Positions 43,801-49,503 of a stretch of 64,000 nucleotides of DNA are shown here, piece after piece. Each line of letters opens with the position of its first letter. Position 1 is the first letter of the stretch. Under the pieces are notes generated by a model. It made no database searches, was not told the DNA's origin, and saw only the letters and a program-made list of their open reading frames with translations. Origin of the DNA: Nectonema munidae. Lineage: Eukaryota > Nematomorpha > Nectonematoida > Nectonematidae. The position numbers and the translations under genes are program-made. Where the stretch lies: NCBI GenBank assembly GCA_030549495.1, contig JAUIRK010000927.1, positions 434,001 to 498,000 on the forward strand. The letters are read 5' to 3'.

Positions 43801-46443
43801 ATCAGGATTCATTTGTTTGAAAAGTTCTTTATAAGTCTCTCTTCTTAGATCACTGTGTCGAAAACACTGGCCAATCTCAGAAATTAAAAATCCAATATGA
43901 GAAGGAAGCTTTGTAACAGCTTTTTGGATGCATATGGCATGTACAACGAAGTTGCAAGCAATTTGGAGAAACTTCTTTTAACCTCGATCATACTGAGTTC
44001 TTACAGCCAATCATGTTTGATGCCCCATCGGAAGCAAATCCTATGCAATTCGACAAATTTTGTTCGCAGTTTTTGATTTTAGTTGAAATTATTGAAAACA
44101 AAGTTTCTCCAGTCGCTTCATGGACAGAAACTAAACGTAAAAAGACAGTGAAGATTTTTTTCTTCTCCTTGCTAAAATATTTAACTAAAATACATAAGTT
44201 TTTTTGTGTTGAAATGTCTGTGGATTCGTCAATAATAATTGCAAATTTAGTTTTCATGAAATCATTAACAAAATCTGCTTTTAGAGCTGGTGAAATAACG
44301 TTATTAATCAAACCATAGCATTTAGTTCTATGTATACTAATACGTCCCAACGTGCTATCTTCTCCAGTGAGCTAATTATTTCGCTTAAGTGATCAATGTT
44401 TGAAATAGAACAATGACATGCTATATTGATTGCTAACTTTTGCTCAGCTTCCTTCACTTTATTACTCTTGTGTGGCATTTTTATAACTTTCAATTGACTT
44501 TGACCCTGAGTCAAAACTCTTGCCTTCTGCTTTTCATACTTTTCGTGGTTAGAAAGATTACTTTGCCTAGGAGCAATAGTACAAAAACATAGTTTACAAA
44601 AAGCTAACTTGGAATTTTCATTTTTTTTACAGCATAAAAATAATTTTTTTCACTTTTTATTGTACTTTCGTTTATCGTCATAGGAAGGCTTCCACTCTTT
44701 GGAGGACATGACAATGACAAGATATTAAGCAGTGTTGCCAACTACTATTTTCAAAGTTTTATATCCAAAAAAATTACGAAAATAATTTAAAAATGTTAAA
44801 AAAAAATTAAAACTCAATAATTGTCAACATTTCTTCGTTATTTCCTAAGAATTAGCTACTTCAAATATTTATTTCATCATATCAAAAAGGAAATATGAAA
44901 TATCGAAAAAAATTTAAATGTTAAATAAAGGTAGGTGGGGTGATATTATTTTGATCATTAATAAAACATTGATGCACCGTTTACCTCAAGCTACAAACCT
45001 TTAGAAGAGACGGAATTTAAAGTTGTGATTATGGGTTTCAAAGAGCTAGACTAGGCTTAAAATCCAATGATGTATTGCACAATTTTACTCAAATAATCAA
45101 AACTAGCAAACTATTATAATAACATCTAAATTCACATCTAACATCTAAATAACAAAATTTATACCTAGAGAAAAATAAATATATACATAATACCTGATAT
45201 TAAAAGAAAGTGAAATTCAATATAAAATGGAGATAAATGCGTGTGGAAATTTGGTTTTTTAGAACGAAATGAAATTAAAAAAGCCAATTAAATTTTTTCA
45301 AAGCCAAAAATGAGCTTTTTGGTTTGAAAAAAGTTACTCTGACAACACTGGACAGAAAGAGAAATATTAATCACTGTGACAGAAGAAGATGAGAAAATCT
45401 AGTGGATCATCAACATGTGTTTGCTCAAAAATACTACAAGGAGGAGACACTGTGATAAACATTGCTTACTTATTGTGTGCATATTGAAACAATGGATTAT
45501 TATTATTATTATATAGCTCTCACACATCGTTTGTAAAATATTTTTGATGGGAATTTCAGAGCAGCTTGGCATGATGTTTGACTCGAAAGTTCGCAATCCC
45601 TCTTTTATTCTCTTATCTTACATTATCATGTATTCGAATGATCATTACATTCTATAATGCGATCATCATACATGTTTTATAAACAAGCAACAACTCTTAC
45701 TTATAGAAAATTATTTGGGGGGGGGGGGGGGTGGGGCGAAGGTCATTTTCGCCCTCTCTGAAAACACATTGGATGTGCGTCCCTGCTTTTATGTGTATTT
45801 TTTTTATATACAAATATTTTTGTAATATAGTATATTGCAAAAACGGTATGTAACAAATTAAAAAAATATATTTTCCGACAATTTTCCATTATGTGTTGAC
45901 ATTTTGTTTCCATACCAATTTTACTAGGTATTTTACCTAGTTTGAGAGTAAATTATTATTTTTAGTCACTTAGTTAACTGATGGTTAACTCGTTAGTTTC
46001 TTTGTTAGTTAATCATTTTGTTAGTTCACTTTCCCGTTACAGAAAAAACATAACTTTTTGATGTGCGAACAAGCTACAATTCGTTGGGCGCATAAAGTAG
46101 GCGTTCTCCTATAACTTTTTCACGTTCACATCAGCAATTTTGAATGGAGTCCCATTTTGACAGTTGATTCTTTTCATTCCTTTTTTATTAGCGTGCATGC
46201 CTTATGTAAATGAAGATCCTTTCGTCATTCAAACTCTTCCGCACGTTTACTTCGCAGGAAATCAGAAAAAGTTTGGAGCAAAGAGGATTGCAAGTTTTAA
46301 TTTGTTTTTTGATTCCCTATTACTTGCACCATTTACACTTGCACCACCTTACAATTGCGCCATCTTTTGCTTACACCATTGAATTTTCTGGATTACACAA
46401 TTTTACACATATACTATTTGTTTACTATTTTACACTCATGTAG
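25722..46443 (+). CDS. POLD2: DNA polymerase delta subunit 2 (gene span, 8 exons)
   Basis: POLD2 (p50, yeast Pol31) is the B-subunit scaffold of the replicative polymerase delta, an OB fold plus an inactive calcineurin-like phosphoesterase domain. Exons are 25722-25896, 25969-26217, 28434-28548, 31557-31752, 32150-32227, 39807-39964, 41823-41950 and 46192-46443. Phases agree throughout. Family blocks in order: YFHIYASRLAQL, VIGTIVKQM, DELQRAKILG, ELIVEDIIYP, LMFVSGLGVCGDE, VVIAGNLLS, ELDVMPGDYDP, LPQQAFKHCLFP, LVTNPYHANIDGV, LGTSGQN, HISPTSPDTL, PHVYFAGNQ. The predicted length is about 449 residues against 469 in human. Odd points: the junctions around exons 4-6 are not unique, and exon 8 needs a one-base frame change to reach a family-like C-terminus. 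Introns of 2.9, 3.0, 7.6, 1.9 and 4.2 kb hold many transposons. Confidence 0.87.
25969..26217 (+). CDS. POLD2: POLD2 exon 2: OB-fold region
   Basis: Joined to exon 1 by a minimal 72-bp intron. IVIGTIVKQMHNRPNVLKQL matches human VVVGTLFKAMPLQPSILREV; SEKDEIFIEDELQRAKILG matches HPDDELVLEDELQRIKLKG. Ends CAT G before GTAATA, phase 1. Confidence 0.9.
26218..26739. other. POLD2 intron: no feature seen
   Basis: AT-rich intron sequence from the exon 2 donor to a hAT element. The open frame of exon 2 runs on to 26345 without family match. Confidence 0.4.
26748..27355 (-). mobile_element. Internally deleted hAT element (608 bp) keeping the transposase C-terminus
   Basis: Exact inverted ends over 17 bases: CAGGGCCGTATCAAGGG left and CCCTTGATACGGCCCTG right. 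Flanks AGCGCAAT (26740-26747) and GGCGCAAT (27356-27363) differ by one base. On the minus strand it encodes the hAT dimerisation region: CPNLQVALRIMLSIGTSIAS then CERSFSKLKLIKS, and after a stop and frame change RSTMGQAHLQSLALKSIE ... FEEVIDHF. The upstream two-thirds of the transposase is gone. The plus-strand frame 27091-27345 is its shadow. In POLD2 intron 2. Confidence 0.88.
27364..28433. other. POLD2 intron: no feature seen
   Basis: AT-rich sequence up to exon 3, with AGGTCAATAAAGTGAG at 27441 echoing a phrase repeated elsewhere in the window. No coding remnant. Confidence 0.35.
28434..28548 (+). CDS. POLD2: POLD2 exon 3: OB-fold end
   Basis: Completes a glycine codon: GCVVAICATENEKGELIVED corresponds to human GTVLAVFGSVRDDGKFLVED. 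Ends in the block VPYPVLEDE and two bases of an Arg codon before GTAATG. Confidence 0.88.
28924..29336. mobile_element. MITE-like element (about 413 bp) with 39-bp TIRs
   Basis: The left end (28924-28963) includes AAAACTGGACACTTTATTGG and TGATGTTG; the right end (29297-29336) is its reverse complement with a few mismatches (CCAATAATGTGTCCAGTTTT). The interior contains the block GATAAATTTAGCG ... CTACGCCCAAAAGGATAACA, which recurs at 33654-33852 without the TIRs. A TSD could not be fixed. In POLD2 intron 3. Confidence 0.72.
29337..31556. other. POLD2 intron: no feature seen
   Basis: AT-rich. Open frames at 29616-29876 (minus), 30033-30233 (plus) and 30847-31098 (minus) have no family match and are probably chance. 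The last 60 bases before exon 4 are pyrimidine-rich. Confidence 0.35.
31557..31752 (+). CDS. POLD2: POLD2 exon 4: start of phosphoesterase-like domain
   Basis: YLMFVSGLGVCGDE matches human FVLLVSGLGLGGG; VMRVVIAGNLLSKK matches VSRVILAGNLLS. The end is ambiguous. A GT at 31753 (GTACAC) ends the exon after IQTR, phase 0. The frame stays open to a stronger donor (GTAAGC) at 31828, also phase 0, adding 25 residues with no family match; that added stretch looks like a 68-bp intron with pyrimidine tract and TTTTAG before a 7-base block. Confidence 0.82.
32150..32227 (+). CDS. POLD2: POLD2 exon 5
   Basis: VSQTEIERLILAYKSTTSPN corresponds to human [20 protein letters not shown]. The acceptor is CTATCAG. 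The donor must be phase 0 to fit exon 6: GTGGGT at 32228 or GTGCCT at 32213 both qualify; the former was chosen. A third GT at 32232 would bring a stop in the next exon. Confidence 0.7.
32440..32720 (-). pseudogene. LINE 3'-terminal fragment, minus strand
   Basis: Minus-strand translation gives EMRMIRRILGIKRLIKIRND, then KRKLRIKNICEVITESRLR and NGNVERA, the C-terminal signature of RTE/Jockey-type LINE polymerases (EMRMLRxxxGVTRxDRIRNxxIRxxLxVxxIxxKIxExRLRWxGHVxRM). Stops follow soon after. It abuts a second LINE tail in the opposite orientation. In POLD2 intron 5. Confidence 0.7.
32775..33026 (+). pseudogene. LINE 3'-terminal fragment, plus strand
   Basis: HLEENRLRWFGHVERMSEGN then KMKRGRPKKAWNEVIHHDME and ERMKWRSCCRKM: the end of an RTE/Jockey-type LINE polymerase, 83 residues open to its stop. 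Only the extreme C-terminus is present. It starts about 55 bp from the oppositely oriented tail at 32440-32720. Confidence 0.78.
33654..33852. repeat. Second copy of the interior of the 28.9-kb MITE-like element
   Basis: AGTTTGAGATAAATTTAGCG, CTACGCCCAAAAGGATAACA, TTAAATTGAAAAA and the block AATAAATAxTGA ... GTACAAAATGTGAA occur in the same order and orientation as at 28978-29283, with about 85 bp deleted in the middle. The terminal inverted repeats are absent. Confidence 0.75.
34019..34453. mobile_element. MITE with long TIRs (435 bp)
   Basis: Left end GGTAAATTCACCGATGTGTC continues AATTCACCG; the right end is its reverse complement (GACACATCGGTGAATTTACC), perfect over the outer 26 or so bases and imperfect beyond. 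Flanking sequences both contain GATTTTATC near the ends, but a clean TSD is not evident. The interior is extremely AT-rich and non-coding. In POLD2 intron 5. Confidence 0.75.
34454..35929. other. POLD2 intron: no feature seen
   Basis: AT-rich, with an (ATA/ATT) microsatellite at 35358-35381. The minus-strand frame 35221-35424 owes its length to that repeat. No coding remnant recognised. Confidence 0.4.
35930..36480 (+). mobile_element. Tigger/pogo element fragment with left TIR and end of DDE domain
   Basis: TACAGCGAAACCTCGAAAAG at 35930 is a typical Tigger terminus. From 36238 an open frame reads KNIVLLCDNVGSHK (family: KILLLLDNAxAHP), then SFRQSPLHTASLRMDAGIIK then SLKDHYRRL (family: LPPNTTSLxQPLDQGIIxxFKxxYRR). 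The catalytic DN pair is visible. Most of the transposase between TIR and this point is missing, so it is a deleted copy. A 3' TIR was not found. Downstream 36530-36740 has CGACTTC/CTGACTTCGACTCC phrases also seen at 41160-41320. Confidence 0.72.
36481..37105. repeat. Worn repeat related to 41140-41340
   Basis: Phrases such as CCAACTCTTCGCTTCCGACTT, CATATGTTTACAAAAA, ACTTCGACTCCTAAATTTT and TTGGATACCAACTC have counterparts in the same order at 41140-41340 (ACCAACTTTTACTTCTGACTT, CATATGCTTACAAAAA, TTCGACTCGTAATTTTTTTT, TTGGCTACCGACC). Both lie in POLD2 introns. Coding open frames here are chance. Confidence 0.5.
37106..37690 (-). pseudogene. LINE reverse transcriptase C-terminal region (CR1/Jockey-like)
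   Basis: Minus-strand pieces in order: FYIGGTRLKQDDTQNYFRLI then DSDFSFKDHVSCAVKKAF (family: FxIGGxxLxxxxxxxDLGVxIDxxLxFxxHIxxxVxKAxxxLGxIKRTF), then DREVAPNLFKSLVRPLLENG (family: LYKSLVRPHLEYG), then LGNLTYVERLKSISLPSLYY then RKMKNEMITIFNIIKG (family: LxxLSYEERLKxLxLPTLxxRRxRGDMIxxYKIIxG). Several frame changes. 5'-truncated. In POLD2 intron 5, beside an unrelated retroelement fossil. Confidence 0.82.
37780..38655 (-). mobile_element. Retroelement RNase H fossil (LTR/DIRS-type), GC-rich
   Basis: The minus strand holds an RNase H-like domain of the kind found in LTR and DIRS-type retrotransposons: VYVDASLMALGLY, NITDLELLAI, ILSDSMAAIGCIRKLG, EDNPADEPSRR. The stretch is clearly more GC-rich than the surrounding intron. 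No reverse transcriptase, integrase or LTR was recognised on either side, so this is an isolated, broken fragment of a larger element; age moderate, since one domain still reads clearly. The plus-strand frames across it are shadows. Confidence 0.65.
38656..39291. other. POLD2 intron: no feature seen
   Basis: Very AT-rich sequence from 38670 to 39130 with A- and T-runs, then unique sequence up to the piggyBac-type MITE. Confidence 0.4.
39292..39428. mobile_element. piggyBac-type MITE, copy 1 (137 bp with TTAA flanks)
   Basis: TTAA at both limits, then CCCATTTACGACTAA inward on the left and TTGGTCTTAAATGGG on the right. Interior: a GTTCC/GGAAC hairpin and three copies of TCGTCTGC. The same 137-bp element occurs at 61390-61526, differing at about five positions. 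Lies in POLD2 intron 5, about 380 bp before exon 6. Confidence 0.87.
39429..39806. other. POLD2 intron before exon 6
   Basis: Unique AT-rich sequence; the 25 bases before the exon have a modest pyrimidine tract. Nothing else seen. Confidence 0.35.
39807..39964 (+). CDS. POLD2: POLD2 exon 6: MPGDYDP and LPQQ motifs
   Basis: Reads ELDVMPGDYDPSNHALPQQ, then HCLFPNATKFSTFSLVTNPY and HANIDGV, close to human VDVMPGEFDPTNYTLPQQ, CMFPLATAYSTLQLVTNPY and QATIDGV. This is the best-conserved exon of the gene. The acceptor is GTGACAAG, the donor GTAATC after two bases (GA) of a Glu codon. It lies 7.6 kb from exon 5, across LINE, Tigger, retroelement and piggyBac MITE insertions. Confidence 0.9.
40303..40720. 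repeat. hAT (Charlie-like) terminal fragment
   Basis: CAGTGATTCTCAACCTTTTT at 40303 is a typical hAT-Charlie end, followed by the usual CTCTTTATGGAC. A GATATGGACCCCTTCTG phrase at 40678 resembles the inner part of the opposite end, but no right terminus or TSD is present. Truncated remnant in POLD2 intron 6. Confidence 0.4.
40721..41822. other. POLD2 intron: worn repeat at 41140-41340, otherwise nothing
   Basis: The stretch 41140-41340 is related to 36540-36740 (see that entry). The open frame 41404-41616 has no family match. Confidence 0.35.
41823..41950 (+). CDS. POLD2: POLD2 exon 7: LGTSGQN motif
   Basis: ILGTSGQNIKNIQSVSS matches human FLGTSGQNVSDIFRYSS; HISPTSPDTL matches HISPTAPDTL. 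The acceptor is GTTCCAG and completes the split Glu; a GTAATT donor leaves one base. Confidence 0.9.
42023..42082. repeat. Short copy of the 49.5-50.5 kb GC-rich repeat
   Basis: ACTAGCCTGTCCCGTGGTC then TTTCTCGCTTCGCTCGAAAC and ATAGGAT match the start of the tandem units at 49514 and 50037 with few changes, then similarity ends. In the last POLD2 intron. Confidence 0.75.
42140..42720 (-). repeat. Older hAT-type repeat, part 1 (inverted copy of 11.8-12.4 kb)
   Basis: Reverse complement matches 11830-12375: the block with TTCAACAAAGGTCA, AATTTTTTTAATAGCTATTT-like and the GAGAGAAGAGAGC-rich stretch. This copy has about 210 bp absent from the other, and lacks the MITE found at 11958-12160. It is split from part 2 by the hAT insertion 42721-45350. 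Confidence 0.8.
42841..44710 (-). pseudogene. hAT transposase, decayed (ZMYM-like/DUF4371 group)
   Basis: Reads on the minus strand from MSSKEWKPSYDDKRKYNKK (44710) through a BED-like zone (KLAFCKLCF), EAEQKLAINIACHCSIS, then the catalytic core TKCYGLINNVISPALKADFV, KTKFAIIIDESTDIS (first Asp), EATGETLFSIISTKI, IGFASDGASNMIG (second Asp region), then MNPDSVNEPTGLAS-like text, and the C-terminal dimerisation zone LTCLVTPISNSVVERIVSLV, KARNRIQLHLLDAL. An in-frame TGA occurs after about 19 residues and at least three further frame changes or stops follow in 43400-43990. Not functional, but domains are readable end to end, so it is not very old. Confidence 0.88.
44926..45058 (-). repeat. tRNA-derived SINE, degenerate copy 3
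   Basis: Shares TTGATGCACCGTTTACCTCA with copy 2 and keeps about the same length; the tRNA-like part is worn. It lies inside the hAT element 42721-45350, downstream (in transposase sense, upstream) of the transposase remnant. Confidence 0.5.
45351..45785 (-). repeat. Older hAT-type repeat, part 2 (inverted copy of 11.4-11.8 kb)
   Basis: Reverse complement matches 11410-11829, including the open frame with CSEIPI, HCFNMHTIS and LSQCLL residues (a repeat-borne frame, not a gene) and the G-run plus GCGAAGGTCATTTTCGCC. It ends at GGATGTGCGTCCCTG (45771-45785), the counterpart of the 11410 terminus. Confidence 0.85.
45786..46191. other. POLD2 intron before exon 8: no feature seen
   Basis: AT-rich. 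TTAGTTAACT phrases repeat at 45965-46025. The final pyrimidine tract before exon 8 is strong. Confidence 0.4.
46192..46443 (+). CDS. POLD2: POLD2 terminal exon, with apparent one-base frame change
   Basis: Begins ACMPYVNEDPFVIQTLPHVY then FAGNQKKFGAK, matching human GCYPFYKTDPF and HVYFCGNTPSFGSK. After FGAK the opened frame gives no family match and stops at 46382. The next frame (+1) from about 46280 reads LQVLICFLIPYY ... TIEFSG, which resembles human TVLLVTVPDF ... PISFSG with the same number of residues between the proline and FSG, and stops at 46443. A frameshift, assembly error or recent lesion is implied somewhere in 46265-46295. Alternatively a donor at 46293 leads to an unseen exon. 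Confidence 0.7.
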
Positions 46444-46484
46444 AAGATTTGATTAGACTTTGGGCAAAAAAATTAACATGATAA

Positions 46485-46490
46485 AATAAA
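46485..46490 (+). terminator. POLD2 candidate poly(A) signal AATAAA
   Basis: AATAAA 42 bases after the stop at 46443 on the same strand; another follows at about 46499. Supports 46443 as the true end of the gene. Confidence 0.45.
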
Positions 46491-46610
46491 ATGGTAAAAA
46501 TAAAATACATTTATTTGGTGAAAAAATCAAGATGATAAATGGCTTATGTATGGCCTTCAAATATTCAATTTTCTTAACAAAATCGGAATGTCACATCAAT
46601 CAAATTCACA

Positions 46611-47390
46611 TTAGCTTTCCTTATTCCCAATTGTTGCTTGGCTTATCTTCAATCGTGTTATATTCATATCAGACTTTAAACCTTCAATAAGTTTCCATAT
46701 TGTAGGATGGGGGGGCTTGAAAATGACGCTGTAGAGCATTGTGAAAACCTTCACAACAGTTTGTAATTTTGGTAATCAAATTAATAGATGAATTAAAATG
46801 ATTCCACATAGAATGTGAGCATTTTGGGTATCCCATTCTATTGTCGACGCGTTGTCCACGTACATAAGTTTTTTCAAAGTAAGATAACAAATTATTATAA
46901 TCACTTCGATCAGGAAACTTTTCTGTCAACTGGTTAAAAATGTCTGATAAATGATTCGGTGGTACAAAAGGCAATGAGGATAAGTATTTTACCAATATGT
47001 TTATTTCGCGACTTTGTTCGTATTCCTTTTTTAGACCCAGTTCTTTAACTTTTCTCAACACAGACCGTGTAAAATGGAAATAGCAACCATAAATACTTGT
47101 ATTGGGTAATTTTTGCTGAAATGCTTTAATTGCAGCTTTTTCGAAATCAACAATAATACTTCTAGGATTGAAGGAATGAAAAACATTTAATAAAATATCT
47201 TGAATTTTCACATATGTTTCTTTAGTTTTGTTTGGAAGCAAAAAATAAATTATTGGGGGAGGGGTAGTTGTTGACGACTTTACAGTGTAATGTATAAAGT
47301 TGAAAAAAATTGAAGGACAAGCATAAAATGTTCCATCGCAAAAAAACATTTCACTATTAAACAATGTTGACTTTTTTAGAAATAATTTTT
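46611..47390 (-). pseudogene. MULE transposase domain remnant
   Basis: Minus strand: SEMFFCDGTFYACPSIFFNF (family: xxxVLADGTFKxxPxxFxQLY), PIIYFLLPNKTKETYVKI, SIIVDFEKAAIKAFQQKLPN then TSIYGCYFHFTRSVLRKVKE (family: xDFExAxINAxxxxFPxxxxxGCFFHxxQSxxRKVxxLG), and near the end CEGFHNALQRHF. The frame then breaks in a C-run and continues in the next frame as HPTIWKLIEGLKSDMNITRL to a stop at 46611. The N-terminal third of a normal MULE protein is absent. The DDE Asp and the CxxH of the MULE domain are present. It is downstream of POLD2 and in opposite orientation. Confidence 0.9.
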
Positions 47391-47404
47391 TTTTTAATTT
47401 TCAT

Positions 47405-47805
47405 TAACCTACAAATTATTTTCGAAGTTTATTGACGTAAAAAAGTTCAAACTACTTTAAATCGGTTTACAGTGAGCCTTTGCTTTTTAAAAAGTTTTTA
47501 CTTTATTGACTTTTATTCGCCGCGGAAGGAGTGTGTATCTTCGAAAATTTTTTTCAAGTTTTGAATGATAACAATAATTACTATTTAAACATGAAATAAT
47601 CATTGAAAATATTTTAATTTTTAGTTTTATAAAAACAATTTTACCCAAAAATAACTTTTTGAGATTTTATTGACTTAAAAAATATTTTAATTAAATTTTA
47701 TTGACCTAAAAAATTCAAAAAAACAAAGGAATATATAGTTCAAACTAATTTTAAATTGGTTTACAGAGACTTTTTGTTATATTAAGAAAAATGGACTTTT
47801 GTTCG
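47405..47805. repeat. Diverged direct duplication, about 290-bp offset
   Basis: TTCAAACTACTTTAAATCGG then TTTACAGTGAGCC at 47447 corresponds to TTCAAACTAATTTTAAATTGG-like sequence at 47739, and TTTATTGACTTTTATTCGCC to GGACTTTTGTTCGCCC; both copies are preceded by TTTATTGAC. It may flank or derive from the MULE end. Confidence 0.5.
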
Positions 47806-49503
47806 CCCTTGTTATTATAGTTTGCCATCTCTTTTTTGTCTTTTTGATTCAAAAATTTGCAAAATTAATTTCTTTCTTCTTAATAATGAAAAAATATACT
47901 TTGCCTTAAAACGCAGAACACAACTACACTTTGTAGAATAAGATGAAGTGGATCTCTTAAAGCGTTAATCAGCTTATTAATTTAGATTTAACTAGTTAGC
48001 TTCTTGGCGAATTTAGATAATAAAAAAATGAAAAAATCTATAAAAAAAAATTATCACCAATCACTTGTAAATGGCAGTGATGGCCTAGGTCAGAGGTAGG
48101 CAACCTTTTTATGTTTAAAGGCGGTTTACAATATGTTGTTATGACTATAGAATTTACAGAATTTTTTTAACTAATTTACATAGATAAAAAAATATTTTAA
48201 GAAATTTTAAGGGTGAATTATTCATTTCATTTGCAATCATAATTTTGTTTTCATATTTGATAGGAGGAACAAAAGATGTGTTGTTGCTTTTGATTCCCGA
48301 ATTCAGCGAATCAGCTTGCTGCGTTTTACTCAATCTCAAAAGTTTCACCGCATCGCCACTTTCTTTTGAATGCTCTCTTCCGATCACTAATTCATGAATG
48401 TCATATACTTTATCTATTTTCTTATAAATTCATTTCCTACTATCACTGTAAACTATTTTTATATATAATATGTCTATCATTTGCAACTCTCTATATATTT
48501 TCACATATGTGCCCACATAAATAACGTCAATTTCGAAGTATACTCTGAATAGTTGCGGAAGTATCTGCTACTTATCTCTCTCTGGACAAGGTATAGCCTT
48601 AAAGTATCTAGTATTATAAGATGTGGAGTCCAAGATGACTAGATTTGTATCCTTCTAAATTTATAAGAATAAAACTTGATAGGCACTTTCAATAGTTCCC
48701 GGATTTTTTGGTATGTTCAAAATGATAGTTTTGGCGTATAAAATCTTGAAGTTAAAAATTAGAAAATTTAATTGGTTATAGCGGGAATTTTTTTCTGGTC
48801 TACAGCTCAAAAGATTTGAAGTTTCGTTTTTTATCTGAAAATTCAATTTAAGCAACTTCGTCATAAGCCTATTTTTATATGTGATAAATGGTGATCGGAA
48901 AATTCTGCACTGGACAATTTTGTCCCGGGTTATTCTATCCCAAATAATTATTTACTATAATAGTAATCTACTATAACAATTTGGTTCTGAAAAAATAATA
49001 TTTGTCTTTATTACTATCACAATTGGAGGAATTTGATAAAATTAAAAAAATAATTAAGACACTTTAAAGGGTCTCAGTCTAAAACGTGGGCGTAATGGCG
49101 ATTTATTTTCGTGTAAATTAAAAACAAAAATGGTACTTACGCGCCATGTTCTTTTTTTATATACCTATTTATAAAAAGTGCACGCTTTTGAATTACTTAA
49201 AAATATTTCATGGAACACTGTTTTATCAAATAATAACTTAATCACTAAAATTCTCATTTGAGAGTTCCGTCATCTTTTAGATCTTGTATCCTTTTTAGAC
49301 TGAAATAATCGATCATTTTTGTATCATTATGAAAAATCAAAGAAAATGGCTTATTTCTCTTATTGCTTTAACTTTTTTGGAAAGTAAATTAGCATACTAG
49401 TACCAAACTCTCCTACTACCCAATTCTCCTAGACCGAATAATCCGGGGGTGGAATTAGAATTAAGAGAGGCCCAAATTTTTTTGTAAAATGAAATAGATG
49501 TTT
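47806..49503. other. Intergenic: one lone hAT-type end, otherwise nothing
   Basis: CAGAGGTAGGCAACCTTTTT at 48093 resembles a hAT-Charlie terminus; no partner with matching TSD was found. Near 48905, GGACAATTTTGTCCCGGG recalls phrases of the 42-bp foldback units. Open frames 48154-48387 and 48661-48864 (minus) have no family match. Confidence 0.35.

Larger units (their letters stand above)
42721..45350 (-). mobile_element. hAT transposon (2,630 bp) with perfect 8-bp TSD
   Basis: Left end CAGGGCTGCCAGATAG, right end (inverted) CAGTGTTGTCAGAGTA; GACAGAAA flanks both sides exactly (42713-42720 and 45351-45358). It encodes a decayed transposase on the minus strand (42841-44710). A degenerate SINE lies at 44926-45058. 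It sits inside an older repeat whose uninterrupted relative is at 11830-11837, where TTTCTGTC occurs once. In the last POLD2 intron. Confidence 0.92.

Noticed and set aside
45717-45735. G-runs (also 11423-11477, 53176-53193, 53393-53403) as regulatory G-quadruplexes
   Set aside because: All adjoin hAT-type termini of the same kind and are better explained as part of those elements.
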